A DNA stretch of 42,395 bases, from the IMG/VR virus record IMGVR_UViG_3300044951_000691, positions 1 to 42,395 of that record. The stretch is one strand, 5' to 3'. Below are positions 7,719 to 13,945 of this stretch, one piece after another. Under the pieces are notes generated by a model. That model searched no databases, was not told the DNA's origin, and was given only the letters and a program-made list of their open reading frames with translations. The position numbers and the translations under genes are program-made. Each line of letters begins with the position of its first letter. Position 1 is the stretch's first letter. The DNA comes from a virus.

Positions 7719-7962
7719 TTGATTTAAATTTTTTAATTCCATATAATACTGATGCGTGGTCAATGGGATACCCATACCTCTCGCAATACCTTTGAATCTC
7801 GCACACCTTTACGCCTGCACCCTTGCATAGGTAATAAAAATGGTGGCGTGCGTTGACAACTGGAAACACCTTAGTGTTTCTGAACATATCTAACTTCTTG
7901 ATACGGTGACGATAAATAATCTTCTTAGCTATCTCGTCAATTAAATCTACATCTGTTATCAT
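7600..7962 (-). CDS. DnaA domain IV-like DNA-binding protein
   Basis: Start chosen at 7962 (MITDVDLIDEIA), which overlaps the upstream stop as ATGA; length 120 residues. The middle carries a Trp-repressor-like helix-turn-helix as in the C-terminal domain of DnaA: NARHHFYYLCKGAG, then a helix, then PIDHASVLYGIKKF, which parallels the DnaA signature DHTTVLHACRKI. The AAA+ part of DnaA is absent, so it would bind DnaA-box-like sites without ATPase action, perhaps in origin recognition or transcription control. The C-terminal 40 residues are charged and overlap another gene. Confidence 0.75.
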   Translation of the reverse strand: MITDVDLIDEIAKKIIYRHRIKKLDMFRNTKVFPVVNARHHFYYLCKGAGVKVCEIQRYCERYGYPIDHASVLYGIKKFKSNENNIANYNRLGGIIDREWLEDRSDKKRTKNRDCEPQLE

Positions 7963-8039
7963 CTGCAAAAAATTATTACTAGTAAAACAAATAATGCCCA
8001 TGTGAATAGGGTGAATACCCCTGCTTGTCTCTTGTCCAT
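7959..8039 (-). CDS. Membrane micro-protein, 26 aa
   Basis: ATG at 8039 and TGA at 7959-7961. It begins MDKRQAGVF; residues about 8-24 are a single hydrophobic span ending FCR. It is exactly coupled to both neighbours (TAATG upstream, ATGA downstream). The length is at the limit of what can be believed; the coupling and hydrophobicity are the only support. Confidence 0.45.
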   Translation of the reverse strand: MDKRQAGVFTLFTWALFVLLVIIFCR

Positions 8040-8134
8040 TACACTTTATAAATAAAATGTGCTAAATAAAAAATTACTGCACTACAAATAATCCATATAA
8101 CTATGGCCTTATAAATCGTTTTTTGATCGTCCAT
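8039..8134 (-). CDS. Membrane micro-protein, 31 aa
   Basis: ATG at 8134 and TAA at 8039-8041. It starts MDDQKTIYKAIVIW and has one hydrophobic span (about 9-27) flanked by charged ends (MDDQK, YKV). Coupled by TAATG to the next micro-protein, and inside a 26-base overlap with the preceding one. Confidence 0.5.
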   Translation of the reverse strand: MDDQKTIYKAIVIWIICSAVIFYLAHFIYKV

Positions 8135-8261
8135 TTTTAATTAATATATACACTGAATAAATACACATTGACAACATTTTGGCCTGCCAACTATAGCCTA
8201 GCACCGCACAGATTACTACTGCCAATGCCAACACATACTGAATAACTACTAATCCCAACAT
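8109..8261 (-). CDS. Membrane protein, 50 aa
   Basis: ATG at 8261 and TAA at 8109-8111. It begins MLGLVVIQYVLALAVV; one strong span at 2-24 and a weaker one around 29-41, with a basic tail (KNGRSKNDL). Its start lies 13 bases inside the preceding gene. No family recognised. Confidence 0.5.
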   Translation of the reverse strand: MLGLVVIQYVLALAVVICAVLGYSWQAKMLSMCIYSVYILIKNGRSKNDL

Positions 8262-8455
8262 ACGTATTCGTTTATTAAATTGTCAAACTCTTGTGCCACT
8301 CTATCTAAGCTATACTCATGCAATGTGAATAGCCATGTCGCATTCTCAAATGCCTGCAGGATATACCTGCCCGTAATAGGGTCTTTATCAAAGCTCACTT
8401 GCAACTGACTCCAATTGCTCAATGGCAGTATAAGCCTTCCTTTCTTTTTGCCCAT
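8249..8455 (-). CDS. Hypothetical protein, 68 aa
   Basis: Start taken at 8455 (MGKKKGRLILPL); a longer start at 8494 exists but would increase the overlap with the preceding gene from 68 to 107 bases. It has a beta-rich pattern (GRLILPLSNW, SQLQVSFDKDP, GRYILQAFENATWLFTL) followed by a helix. No family recognised. Confidence 0.6.
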   Translation of the reverse strand: MGKKKGRLILPLSNWSQLQVSFDKDPITGRYILQAFENATWLFTLHEYSLDRVAQEFDNLINEYVCWD

Positions 8456-8597
8456 AAGGATTAATTCTCGAAAATGATTTAAGTTTTGTCTCATCTAATT
8501 TTTGTTTTGCGATTGCTAATTGAAAATCTAAATTCTCTAGCCACTCAACCGGTGCGTAGGCTATGTTAAAGCTTGCGGGTTTGTCATCTATTCTCAT
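8388..8597 (-). CDS. Hypothetical protein, 69 aa
   Basis: Start taken at 8597 (MRIDDKPASF), which overlaps the methyltransferase stop as ATGA. Residues 15-40 form a helix (PVEWLENLDFQLAIAKQKLDE). Its last 68 bases overlap the next gene. Function unknown. Confidence 0.6.
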   Translation of the reverse strand: MRIDDKPASFNIAYAPVEWLENLDFQLAIAKQKLDETKLKSFSRINPYGQKERKAYTAIEQLESVASEL

Positions 8598-9271
8598 AAT
8601 ACTTTGCTCCATTGATTTGCTATGGCCTTAGCCATACCTTGAAATGTTTTACTTCTTAATGTCCTACGTTCAGCAGGAGTTTTAGCTTGACTCAAAGCTT
8701 TGTAATACCACATTGGTTGTCTCTTTAATTTACCATTTTTATCTGTAAATTCAAAGAATTCCCCCTTCCCAACTATATCTGTAGGAGTCAACAAAGGAAG
8801 GTTTTTTAGCCATAAGCATGTCCCTTTATTTGCCTCATCGCCAAACATCCATGGCTGTACAATTTGATTTGGCTTACGCCAGGCTGTCGACAAACTACCA
8901 ATAGGATTCTCGATTGCAATGCGTGGTACACTCGACTCGTAAAGTTTAATCACAAACTCAATTGCGTTCTGCCTATCACTCTCACGATTTGGATATCTAG
9001 GGTGTGGCCTTCGCTGATCGATAGGCAAATGTTTATCCTCAGGGTGGTAGTACCATTGCGTGCCACTCTGACTCAAGTACGTACATGGTGGGTGGGCTAT
9101 CATTAAATCCCACCCTTGGTCAATCACCTCAAACACATCCCCTTGTATGTGCCATTCAGGATGACCACCCGAACATGGCAGTAGGTCACAGCTGAATGCC
9201 TCGTATCCCAATGACCTAAACTCTTTTGTTATTGCTTGACTTTCCTCACAAGCTATTAATATCTTCTTCAT
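8594..9271 (-). CDS. Orphan DNA cytosine methyltransferase-like protein
   Basis: 225 residues. IACEESQAITKEFRSLGY (6-23) is the AdoMet-binding start seen in short phage cytosine methyltransferase-like proteins; GDVFEV (44-49), HPPCTYLSQSG (60-70) with the catalytic-type Pro-Cys, and RIAIENPIG (117-125) correspond to motifs III-VI. No restriction enzyme is beside it, so it probably modifies phage DNA against host restriction. It is shorter than typical 5-methylcytosine methyltransferases, and the target-recognition region is reduced, so activity is not assured. Confidence 0.82.
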   Translation of the reverse strand: MKKILIACEESQAITKEFRSLGYEAFSCDLLPCSGGHPEWHIQGDVFEVIDQGWDLMIAHPPCTYLSQSGTQWYYHPEDKHLPIDQRRPHPRYPNRESDRQNAIEFVIKLYESSVPRIAIENPIGSLSTAWRKPNQIVQPWMFGDEANKGTCLWLKNLPLLTPTDIVGKGEFFEFTDKNGKLKRQPMWYYKALSQAKTPAERRTLRSKTFQGMAKAIANQWSKVL

Positions 9272-9528
9272 CTTTGTTGGTTGATATGACGGCCAATTGA
9301 TATAACTCGCAAAGCCTTTATTAAATCTATTTCGTAATAGTCGGCAAAAGCCTCAGCACTTAGAAAGTTATTAAACCAATCCAAATACATGGCCTCAATT
9401 CTAATCCTCATCCCATTGGATGAGTTACAACTTTCACAAATATCAAACTCAAACCATAGGTCGTGTCGACCATGTAATTGACCACATTCTGAACATGCCC
9501 AAATATCTTCTTGTCTCGTAAGTCCCAT
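9268..9528 (-). CDS. Zinc-ribbon protein, 86 aa
   Basis: Two CxxC pairs, CSEC (12-15) and CESC (31-34), make one four-cysteine zinc ribbon in the first 40 residues. The rest is helical (YLDWFNNFLSAEAFADYYE) and ends in a helix-turn-helix-like stretch (EIDLIKALRVISIGRHIN). It may bind DNA. It overlaps the methyltransferase start by 4 bases (ATGA). Confidence 0.7.
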   Translation of the reverse strand: MGLTRQEDIWACSECGQLHGRHDLWFEFDICESCNSSNGMRIRIEAMYLDWFNNFLSAEAFADYYEIDLIKALRVISIGRHINQQR

Positions 9529-9529
9529 G

Positions 9530-9997
9530 TTATTCTGCGTTTTCGTGATACAATTCAGTTAACTCCTTAATCTCATCCTCGGTGCAAAAGTAAAATTGAC
9601 CTATGAAATCCTCGAACGTCTCATCTTCGTCTAGTCTATGGATTACATCCATTTCAATAAACTCAAACCAATCCATAAAATTATATTTGCCCTCGAGATA
9701 TGGAAAATCTATGTCCATAATCTTCTCGCCATTTTTATAGCTCAATTTGCCTGCAATATCTGAACCACCCTCTGAATATTCGCATTCAAAAATCACGCCA
9801 AATTCCTTACTATTCTCCTCTAGCCAATCAGCAGGAGGAGCCCATCTAGATTCACAACTAAATGTGATTTCACCACCATTGGTGTGGATGTGTTCCAAGG
9901 AATACATATCCTCATCCATCATTAATTCCTTTTCTATTTTCTCAATTACCTTCGCATCCCCGAAAGCTTGAATCCAATTGTAACATACATTTGCCAT
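9530..9997 (-). CDS. Api92/YubB-like ferredoxin-fold protein
   Basis: 155 residues. The start MANVCYNWIQAFGD and the block CESRWAPPADWLEENS followed by ...CEYSEGGSDIAGK match the pattern of the Api92/YubB-like proteins found on phages and plasmids (start MxNxCxN, W-x-PP-x-x-W, YxExG-x-D). No enzymatic role is established for this family. The C-terminal half is acidic (LDEDETFEDF). Confidence 0.75.
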   Translation of the reverse strand: MANVCYNWIQAFGDAKVIEKIEKELMMDEDMYSLEHIHTNGGEITFSCESRWAPPADWLEENSKEFGVIFECEYSEGGSDIAGKLSYKNGEKIMDIDFPYLEGKYNFMDWFEFIEMDVIHRLDEDETFEDFIGQFYFCTEDEIKELTELYHENAE

Positions 9998-10001
9998 TTT
10001 G

Positions 10002-10208
10002 CTATTGATTTAAAAAGTTTAAAATTGATTTAGTTTTAGTGGTGAACTTCGCCACGTAATCAGTAAAATTCTCATCTATATCTGTAAAGATTGAACACTC
10101 GATTAGGTCTTTACTTTCCCGTTCAAATACCCGAACGATAATCACGCCACCTAATGAACTCACCACGTGCAACGTGTAATCTCCCGAATTAATTATTTTC
10201 TTGCTCAT
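10002..10208 (-). CDS. Hypothetical protein, 68 aa
   Basis: A small beta-rich protein (YTLHVVSSLGGVIIVRVFE) with a C-terminal helix. It starts MSKKIINSGD. No family recognised. Its start lies 20 bases inside the preceding membrane-protein gene. Confidence 0.6.
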   Translation of the reverse strand: MSKKIINSGDYTLHVVSSLGGVIIVRVFERESKDLIECSIFTDIDENFTDYVAKFTTKTKSILNFLNQ

Positions 10209-10344
10209 AATATACTTTCTTTAAAAAATCTAAAACACTTATTAAAATTATTCCTCCGCCAATCCAGGTTAAAGGTCCTCCTGGATTTCCAGCCTCTGTC
10301 ATCATTAGACAGACAGCTATTATATTTACGATTATCTTTTTCAT
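10189..10344 (-). CDS. Small membrane protein, 51 aa
   Basis: ATG at 10344 and TAA at 10189-10191. MKKIIVNIIAVCLMMTEAG is a signal-like start, followed by a Gly/Pro-rich link (GNPGGP) and a second hydrophobic span (TWIGGGIILISVLDFL). The ATG overlaps the upstream stop as ATGA. Function unknown. Confidence 0.6.
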   Translation of the reverse strand: MKKIIVNIIAVCLMMTEAGNPGGPLTWIGGGIILISVLDFLKKVYYEQENN

Positions 10345-10625
10345 TTCCTTACGATGTAGCCGTGATAAAATTTTAAATAATCTTCTAAACTTATTGACGT
10401 TACAAATGGGCTGTGACCTATAAAATCTATGAGCATGTCACAATCACTAACTTGGATTGTTTCCAAGGGGTACGGCGTTTTATCTTCGCCAATTATTACC
10501 CAATAAAGGGATACATTTTTTCGTGTCCACTTGTGGACCAATTGAACGTCTACCAAATCTTTCTCCCACGTGGTGCCATCGTAATAGTACCCAATTAATT
10601 TGTGGTCTAATATCATCGTATTCAT
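10341..10625 (-). CDS. Hypothetical protein, 94 aa
   Basis: Beta-rich, with aromatic strands (LIGYYYDGTTWEKDL, VSLYWVIIGED). Coupled to the gene upstream by TAATG at 10625. No family recognised. Confidence 0.62.
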   Translation of the reverse strand: MNTMILDHKLIGYYYDGTTWEKDLVDVQLVHKWTRKNVSLYWVIIGEDKTPYPLETIQVSDCDMLIDFIGHSPFVTSISLEDYLKFYHGYIVRK

Positions 10626-11125
10626 TATGCTAATTTGTTAAGGTTAGTATTTAAAATTTTGTACCCTAGATTCTCTAAGTCTCTTAAGCTTTTGCGTAGG
10701 TGCGTACGTCCTACAATATCCTCAAGCATATCATTTAACAAAACGGTTTTACCACCTCTTTTAAAACTCATAATTCTGTACCCTTGCGCCTCGTTTTTTG
10801 TGTAACAAAGCCCTTTATTAAATTCCTTTTGTAGCCTAGCTTTGTCTTTATTTTCTAGCCACGCCTCAAAAAGTAAATCGATCACGGTGAAAGTTTCGTA
10901 GTACTCCTCTTTATTTGCATCCGAAATACTTTGGCAATGGTCCCGTAATTTTCGCCACTGCTCAAAATTGCTGTCGATTGGGTCCACGTCTGTCGGTCCT
11001 CCGTGGCCATGGTTGTAGGCTATGCCTGACTTGATGCCGTCCAAATAAACGACCGCCTGAAAATTGTTCGTCTCCTCTGAATTCCATTCAGAAAACTTTA
11101 CATTTTTTAATTCTAACTTTTGCAT
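10625..11125 (-). CDS. Hypothetical protein, 166 aa
   Basis: The start MQKLELKNVKFSEWNSEET, the following strand FQAVVYLDGIKSG and a Gly/His loop (NHGHGGPTD) suggest a beta-sheet N-terminal half; the second half is helical. It recalls phage proteins of unknown role. A hairpin lies just upstream (11135-11158) and could influence translation. Confidence 0.65.
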   Translation of the reverse strand: MQKLELKNVKFSEWNSEETNNFQAVVYLDGIKSGIAYNHGHGGPTDVDPIDSNFEQWRKLRDHCQSISDANKEEYYETFTVIDLLFEAWLENKDKARLQKEFNKGLCYTKNEAQGYRIMSFKRGGKTVLLNDMLEDIVGRTHLRKSLRDLENLGYKILNTNLNKLA

Positions 11126-11134
11126 AATATATTT

Positions 11135-11158
11135 GACCCGTTATTTTTGCCACGGGTC
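11135..11158. promoter_or_regulatory. Hairpin upstream of the 166-aa gene
   Basis: GACCCGT at 11135-11141 pairs with ACGGGTC at 11152-11158 across a 10-base loop (7 bp). It lies between the stop of the gp88-like gene (11185) and the ATG at 11125, 9 bases before that ATG in transcript order. There is no T-run, so it is not a standard terminator; a translation-control or processing hairpin is possible. Confidence 0.45.
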
Positions 11159-11184
11159 CCGGGCTGTTGGTTGATTAAATATTT

Positions 11185-11883
11185 TTATTTTACTACAAAT
11201 CCTAATACATCTTTTTTTGCTCGGCCTTTGGCCTTAAGTCCCAAAATTATCGAGCCACTTTCGAGCATCAAATCGTCGGCCTCGTCTCCATCAATTACGG
11301 CCGTGCCCAAATAATTAGTCGGTAAATCTTTTTTGTGGTCAAATACCACGGCCACGGGTGCGCCGTTTTGTAATGCGGTCAGGCAGTCGGCCTCGTTCTC
11401 CTCCGTACGGCTAAAGGTCAATTTATAATTTGTCCCTTTGTATTTTAATACTTTGCCTAGGATTTTAGTATAGTCGTAAAAAACTAAATTTGACAAATCA
11501 TTAAGGATATCCAAGCCCGTTCTATTTTTAACGATTGCAATCAAATCTAGGTCACTAGTCCCGTTCAAACGGACCGCAATTTTTTTGCCGTTTTTCTCGG
11601 CCTTCTTATTTAATAGGATTAATTCCTTTGCGATTTGCTCGCAAAATTGTTGACGATTATTTAAATAGAATTCAGTCCTATTTTTGCGGGCCTCCTGAAT
11701 GCTATTGAATGCGCCACGGCCTGCCGTGAACAAACATGCTAAAATGCAAGATTGCGTAGCATTCGGGCAAAGATTAATTCCTTTGCTGTTTTGTGTGTAC
11801 GGAGACAGATATAAAATATGCGTCTCTAAAAAATTCTTTGATGTTTTTGCGTTGGTAGTTCCTTTGCTAATTAACTTTTTCAT
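11185..11883 (-). CDS. Gp88-like protein with conserved cysteines
   Basis: 232 residues. The block LSPYTQNSKGINLCPNATQ and SCILACLFTAGRGAF, then EARKNRTEFYL and VRLNGTSDLD, matches the mycobacteriophage gene product 88-like family, spread across unrelated phages. The clustered cysteines (CPNATQSCILAC) hint at metal or Fe-S binding, but the function is unknown. The local sequence is richer in GC at wobble positions than its neighbours downstream. Confidence 0.78.
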   Translation of the reverse strand: MKKLISKGTTNAKTSKNFLETHILYLSPYTQNSKGINLCPNATQSCILACLFTAGRGAFNSIQEARKNRTEFYLNNRQQFCEQIAKELILLNKKAEKNGKKIAVRLNGTSDLDLIAIVKNRTGLDILNDLSNLVFYDYTKILGKVLKYKGTNYKLTFSRTEENEADCLTALQNGAPVAVVFDHKKDLPTNYLGTAVIDGDEADDLMLESGSIILGLKAKGRAKKDVLGFVVK

Positions 11884-11914
11884 TTGCGTAAAATTTATAA
11901 GGTTTTTAAATTAT

Positions 11915-12229
11915 TTATTTTGATTGAAAACATAAGCCAAGCCAAGCAAAATCGTAGTAAATTTTTTCCTCAATTTCAATAGGTTCTAAAATATCTACAA
12001 TTGTTTCTAGGTCGTCTGAATATCCTATTTCTATTTTATCTCCATCCAATTTAAGTTGGTAATAATCGCCATTTAATTCAGAAATTAAATCGTTTATAGA
12101 CTCAATAGAAATTAAGGGCATTTCCCATCCGTTCCAAGTTCTTTGTGGATTATGCAATCCAATAAAAGTCTTATTAAATTCAGACTCGTCAAAGTAAAAT
12201 TTTGCAGGTACTAAATTTTCACTGTTCAT
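11915..12229 (-). CDS. Hypothetical protein, 104 aa
   Basis: Acidic, with strands (YYQLKLDGDKIEIGYSDD) and a C-terminal hydrophobic end (YYDFAWLGLCFQ). Separated from its neighbours by about 30 bases on each side. No family recognised. Confidence 0.6.
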   Translation of the reverse strand: MNSENLVPAKFYFDESEFNKTFIGLHNPQRTWNGWEMPLISIESINDLISELNGDYYQLKLDGDKIEIGYSDDLETIVDILEPIEIEEKIYYDFAWLGLCFQSK

Positions 12230-12256
12230 AATTAGTTTTTTTTAAAAGGTTTGAAA

Positions 12257-12487
12257 TTATTTTATGTTTCTATCTGAATAAATAAATGAATATTCGCATG
12301 CGTTGATTTCCTCGTATTCCTTTGCAAGTAAATTGATTACGTTTTGAACTTTGTCGAAATCAAATCGGTTCAAAGGATATCCAATAAACGGGGTAAGGTC
12401 GTAACCGCATGCGTTTTTTAATAGGATTAAATCAGTCAATAGATTACGTTTTTCTGTAGGGGTTAAATTTTTCATAATTGCGTACAT
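12257..12487 (-). CDS. Hypothetical protein, 76 aa; first gene of the minus-strand block
   Basis: Helical protein with NLTPTEKRNLLTDLILLKNA and FDKVQNVINLLAKEYEE. A second possible start, MKNLTP at 12475, cannot be excluded. It is the most upstream gene of the minus-strand block; no clear TAnnTTTG promoter was found in front of it. Confidence 0.58.
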   Translation of the reverse strand: MYAIMKNLTPTEKRNLLTDLILLKNACGYDLTPFIGYPLNRFDFDKVQNVINLLAKEYEEINACEYSFIYSDRNIK

Positions 12488-12588
12488 GTTTTGTTTGATT
12501 GCGTTTGCAAGTAATGTAGAATATTTTAAACCGCAAAAAAAAATGTTAAAAAAATGTTGAAAACTCTAAGGATCAGCGAAAGTGATAT

Positions 12589-12607
12589 AACCTGGGCCAC
12601 CCAGGTT
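12589..12607 (+). other. GC-rich hairpin, possible terminator
   Basis: AACCTGGG (12589-12596), loop CCA, then CCCAGGTT (12600-12607) is a perfect 8-bp stem ending in a short T-run (12606-12609) on the plus strand. The T-run is short, so termination would be weak. Confidence 0.45.
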
Positions 12608-12795
12608 TTGTCCTATAAAAAATTGCGATTCAAGCACGCCAGGGCTGTTTTGGTTTGAAAATTATTGGAATAATACAAGGAAAAAACCGTTGAAAACTTT
12701 GTGTAAGTAATGCAAAATAAATTTGTAAAACTTAAAAACCTAGGGATTTTCGGGCTATGGTAAGCCGTAAAGTACGGGCAATTGCCCCGCAAATT

Positions 12796-12830
12796 TTGGG
12801 CAAAAAATAGGGTAATTTTTGGGCAAAAAA
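12796..12830. repeat. Direct repeat TTGGGCAAAAAA (third copy at 13542-13553)
   Basis: The 12-mer TTGGGCAAAAAA occurs at 12796-12807 and 12819-12830 (spacing 23 bases; both copies continue TAGG) and again at 13542-13553 just ahead of the 13571 promoter. Spacing near two helical turns suits a protein-binding site. Confidence 0.55.
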
Positions 12831-12976
12831 TAGGTCGGCAATATAATGCCGATTGGTAATTAGCTACATTGCTAATTGTATTGTTCGAATTGGGTCGGGG
12901 AATAGTAGCAATTTAGCAGGCCAACTAGATAGATAATTAGGCAAACGTCTAATTGTGCCGTGCGGTCTGTAGTCAA

Positions 12977-12992
12977 TTAGATAATTATCTAA
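12977..12992. promoter_or_regulatory. Perfect 16-base palindrome, candidate operator
   Basis: TTAGATAATTATCTAA at 12977-12992 is its own reverse complement. Related half-sites (AATTAG or CTAATT) occur at 12858-12877 and 12935-12954. A dimeric DNA-binding protein, perhaps the DnaA-like or winged-helix protein of this phage, is a possible ligand; this is inference. Confidence 0.45.
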
Positions 12993-13154
12993 CTACCTAA
13001 CCGTGCCGACGCCGACCCTACAAAAAGCCAAAAATCCTACAGAAAAAGTTTGAAATCCGACCCCCCCTAGGTCGATTAGGATCGTTTTGGTTTGGCCATC
13101 GCTGGCGTAAAATATGGTGGATACCCAACACCCCTATTTTTCTAACAAAATTTT

Positions 13155-13162
13155 TACCTTTG
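13155..13162 (+). promoter_or_regulatory. Promoter -7 element TACCTTTG
   Basis: TACCTTTG fits TAnnTTTG and ends 11 bases before the ATG at 13174. No TTG is seen about 20 bases upstream. Its position decides the start of the next gene, because a start at 13114 would lie upstream of the transcript. Confidence 0.5.
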
Positions 13163-13173
13163 CAAAAAAAACA

Positions 13174-13302
13174 ATGGCAAAGTCTAACACATCAGGTGGT
13201 ACTAGGAAGATTTCTTTTGGAAAGAAGAGTACTGGTAAGCCTAAAAAGAGCTACGGTCCTAAAGACCAAAAGCCTAAAAAGTATCGTGGTCAGGGTAGAT
13301 AG
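13174..13302 (+). CDS. Very basic small protein, 42 aa
   Basis: Start chosen at MAKSNTSGGTRK (13174). The protein is almost only Lys, Gly, Ser, Arg and Pro (KKSTGKPKKSYGPKDQKPKK) and ends KYRGQGR, so it is probably disordered and binds nucleic acid or the capsid interior. It resembles the lysine-rich small proteins encoded at 17037-19728. It is the first plus-strand gene after the divergence region. Confidence 0.7.
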   Translation: MAKSNTSGGTRKISFGKKSTGKPKKSYGPKDQKPKKYRGQGR

Positions 13303-13376
13303 TATTTCTATTTACCCCTTGTTTTATGTAGTATTATTGTACGTTTCGACAAAGCGTACACTTTTGTGTAGACTTT

Positions 13377-13507
13377 GTGTACAAAAAATGCTTGCTTTGT
13401 ATTTTTATACAACCTTATAACTAATTGATATATAGTTAGTTAACTGTATATTTATTTCTTTAATGTACAAAATGTAGAAAATATAAAGGAAAAATAGAAA
13501 AAATTCT
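13377..13507. repeat. AT-rich intergenic element, copy 2 (partner of 4202-4374)
   Basis: GTGTACAAA at 13377, ATAACTAATTGAT at 13417-13429, a 20-base identity at 13464-13483 with 4267-4286, and a following purine-rich run then ACCCCC repeat the order of motifs found upstream of the primase gene. Upstream lies an imperfect inverted repeat with GTAC ends (13339-13360) and TACAC-TTTT-GTGTA (13357-13370). No gene is seen in 13303-13623. Confidence 0.7.
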
Positions 13508-13570
13508 TTCACCCCCAATAGTATTTTATATATAGTAGTAATTGGGCAAAAAAGTTTGCAAGTTTACATG

Positions 13571-13601
13571 TTGTACATTTTAATTGTTTTTAGTATATTT
13601 G
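13571..13601 (+). promoter_or_regulatory. Strong Bacteroidota-type promoter
   Basis: TTG (13571-13573), 20 bases, TATATTTG (13594-13601); the ATG of the next gene is 22 bases downstream. The 18 bases before the variable pair (TTTTAATTGTTTTTAGTA, 13578-13595) are repeated exactly in the promoter at 29197-29214. A TGTACA overlaps the -33 end, and TTTGTACAAA spans the -7 end. Confidence 0.8.
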
Positions 13602-13623
13602 TACAAACAATAAAAAATATAAC

Positions 13624-13899
13624 ATGAAACTTTACAAAAAGAAACCTGATAAAATAATTCGGGTAAACATCATCCGTGCTGGTAGTGTCACTAAGCATAT
13701 AGCATTTCACGAATGCGAGTTAGTTGAATGCTTCAATGAGTTAATGGCATTTGTGCATACTCATATTGATGGGGACAAGAAGACTATGTTGCAATGTCGT
13801 GAATGGATTAACTCTAAGAATGGGGCATCGATGAGCTTTAGCTTTATGGGTGGCAACTTGGATTCGATTGAGGACTTAATTAATAAACATTTTAATTGA
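13624..13899 (+). CDS. Conserved hypothetical protein, 91 aa
   Basis: Starts MKLYKKKPDKIIRVNIIRAG, continues with HIAFHECELVECFNEL and ends in REWINSKNGASMSFSF. It looks like a small alpha/beta protein whose pattern I associate with other Bacteroidota phages, without a function. It has its own strong promoter (13571-13601), and its 3' end overlaps the -33 part of the groEL promoter. Confidence 0.72.
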   Translation: MKLYKKKPDKIIRVNIIRAGSVTKHIAFHECELVECFNELMAFVHTHIDGDKKTMLQCREWINSKNGASMSFSFMGGNLDSIEDLINKHFN

Positions 13900-13926
13900 T
13901 TGGCATAGTAATTGTATATAGATTTG
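13896..13926 (+). promoter_or_regulatory. Promoter of the phage groEL gene
   Basis: TTG (13896-13898), 20 bases, TAGATTTG (13919-13926), then 19 bases to the ATG at 13946. This is one of the best matches in the window and gives the chaperonin its own transcription start. Confidence 0.78.
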
Positions 13927-13945
13927 TAACAAATTAAAATAGAAT

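Larger units (their letters stand above)
12488..13154. other. Palindrome- and repeat-rich non-coding region at the point of divergent transcription
   Basis: No convincing gene is seen in either direction. The region contains a GC hairpin (12589-12607), palindrome GGGCAATTGCCC (12776-12787), a 22-23-base tandem repeat (12796-12830), hairpin TCGGCA/TGCCGA (12835-12852), inverted repeats AATTAGC/GCTAATT (12858-12877) and AATTAG/CTAATT (12935-12954), and a perfect 16-base palindrome (12977-12992). The AATTAG core occurs in several of these. A candidate promoter element TAAATTTG lies at 12718-12725. It is a candidate origin, operator cluster or small RNA locus. Confidence 0.6.

Noticed and set aside
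12880-12900. tRNA T-arm-like string (TTCGAA context)
   Set aside because: No matching acceptor, D-arm or anticodon arm could be formed around it; no tRNA gene is seen anywhere in the window.
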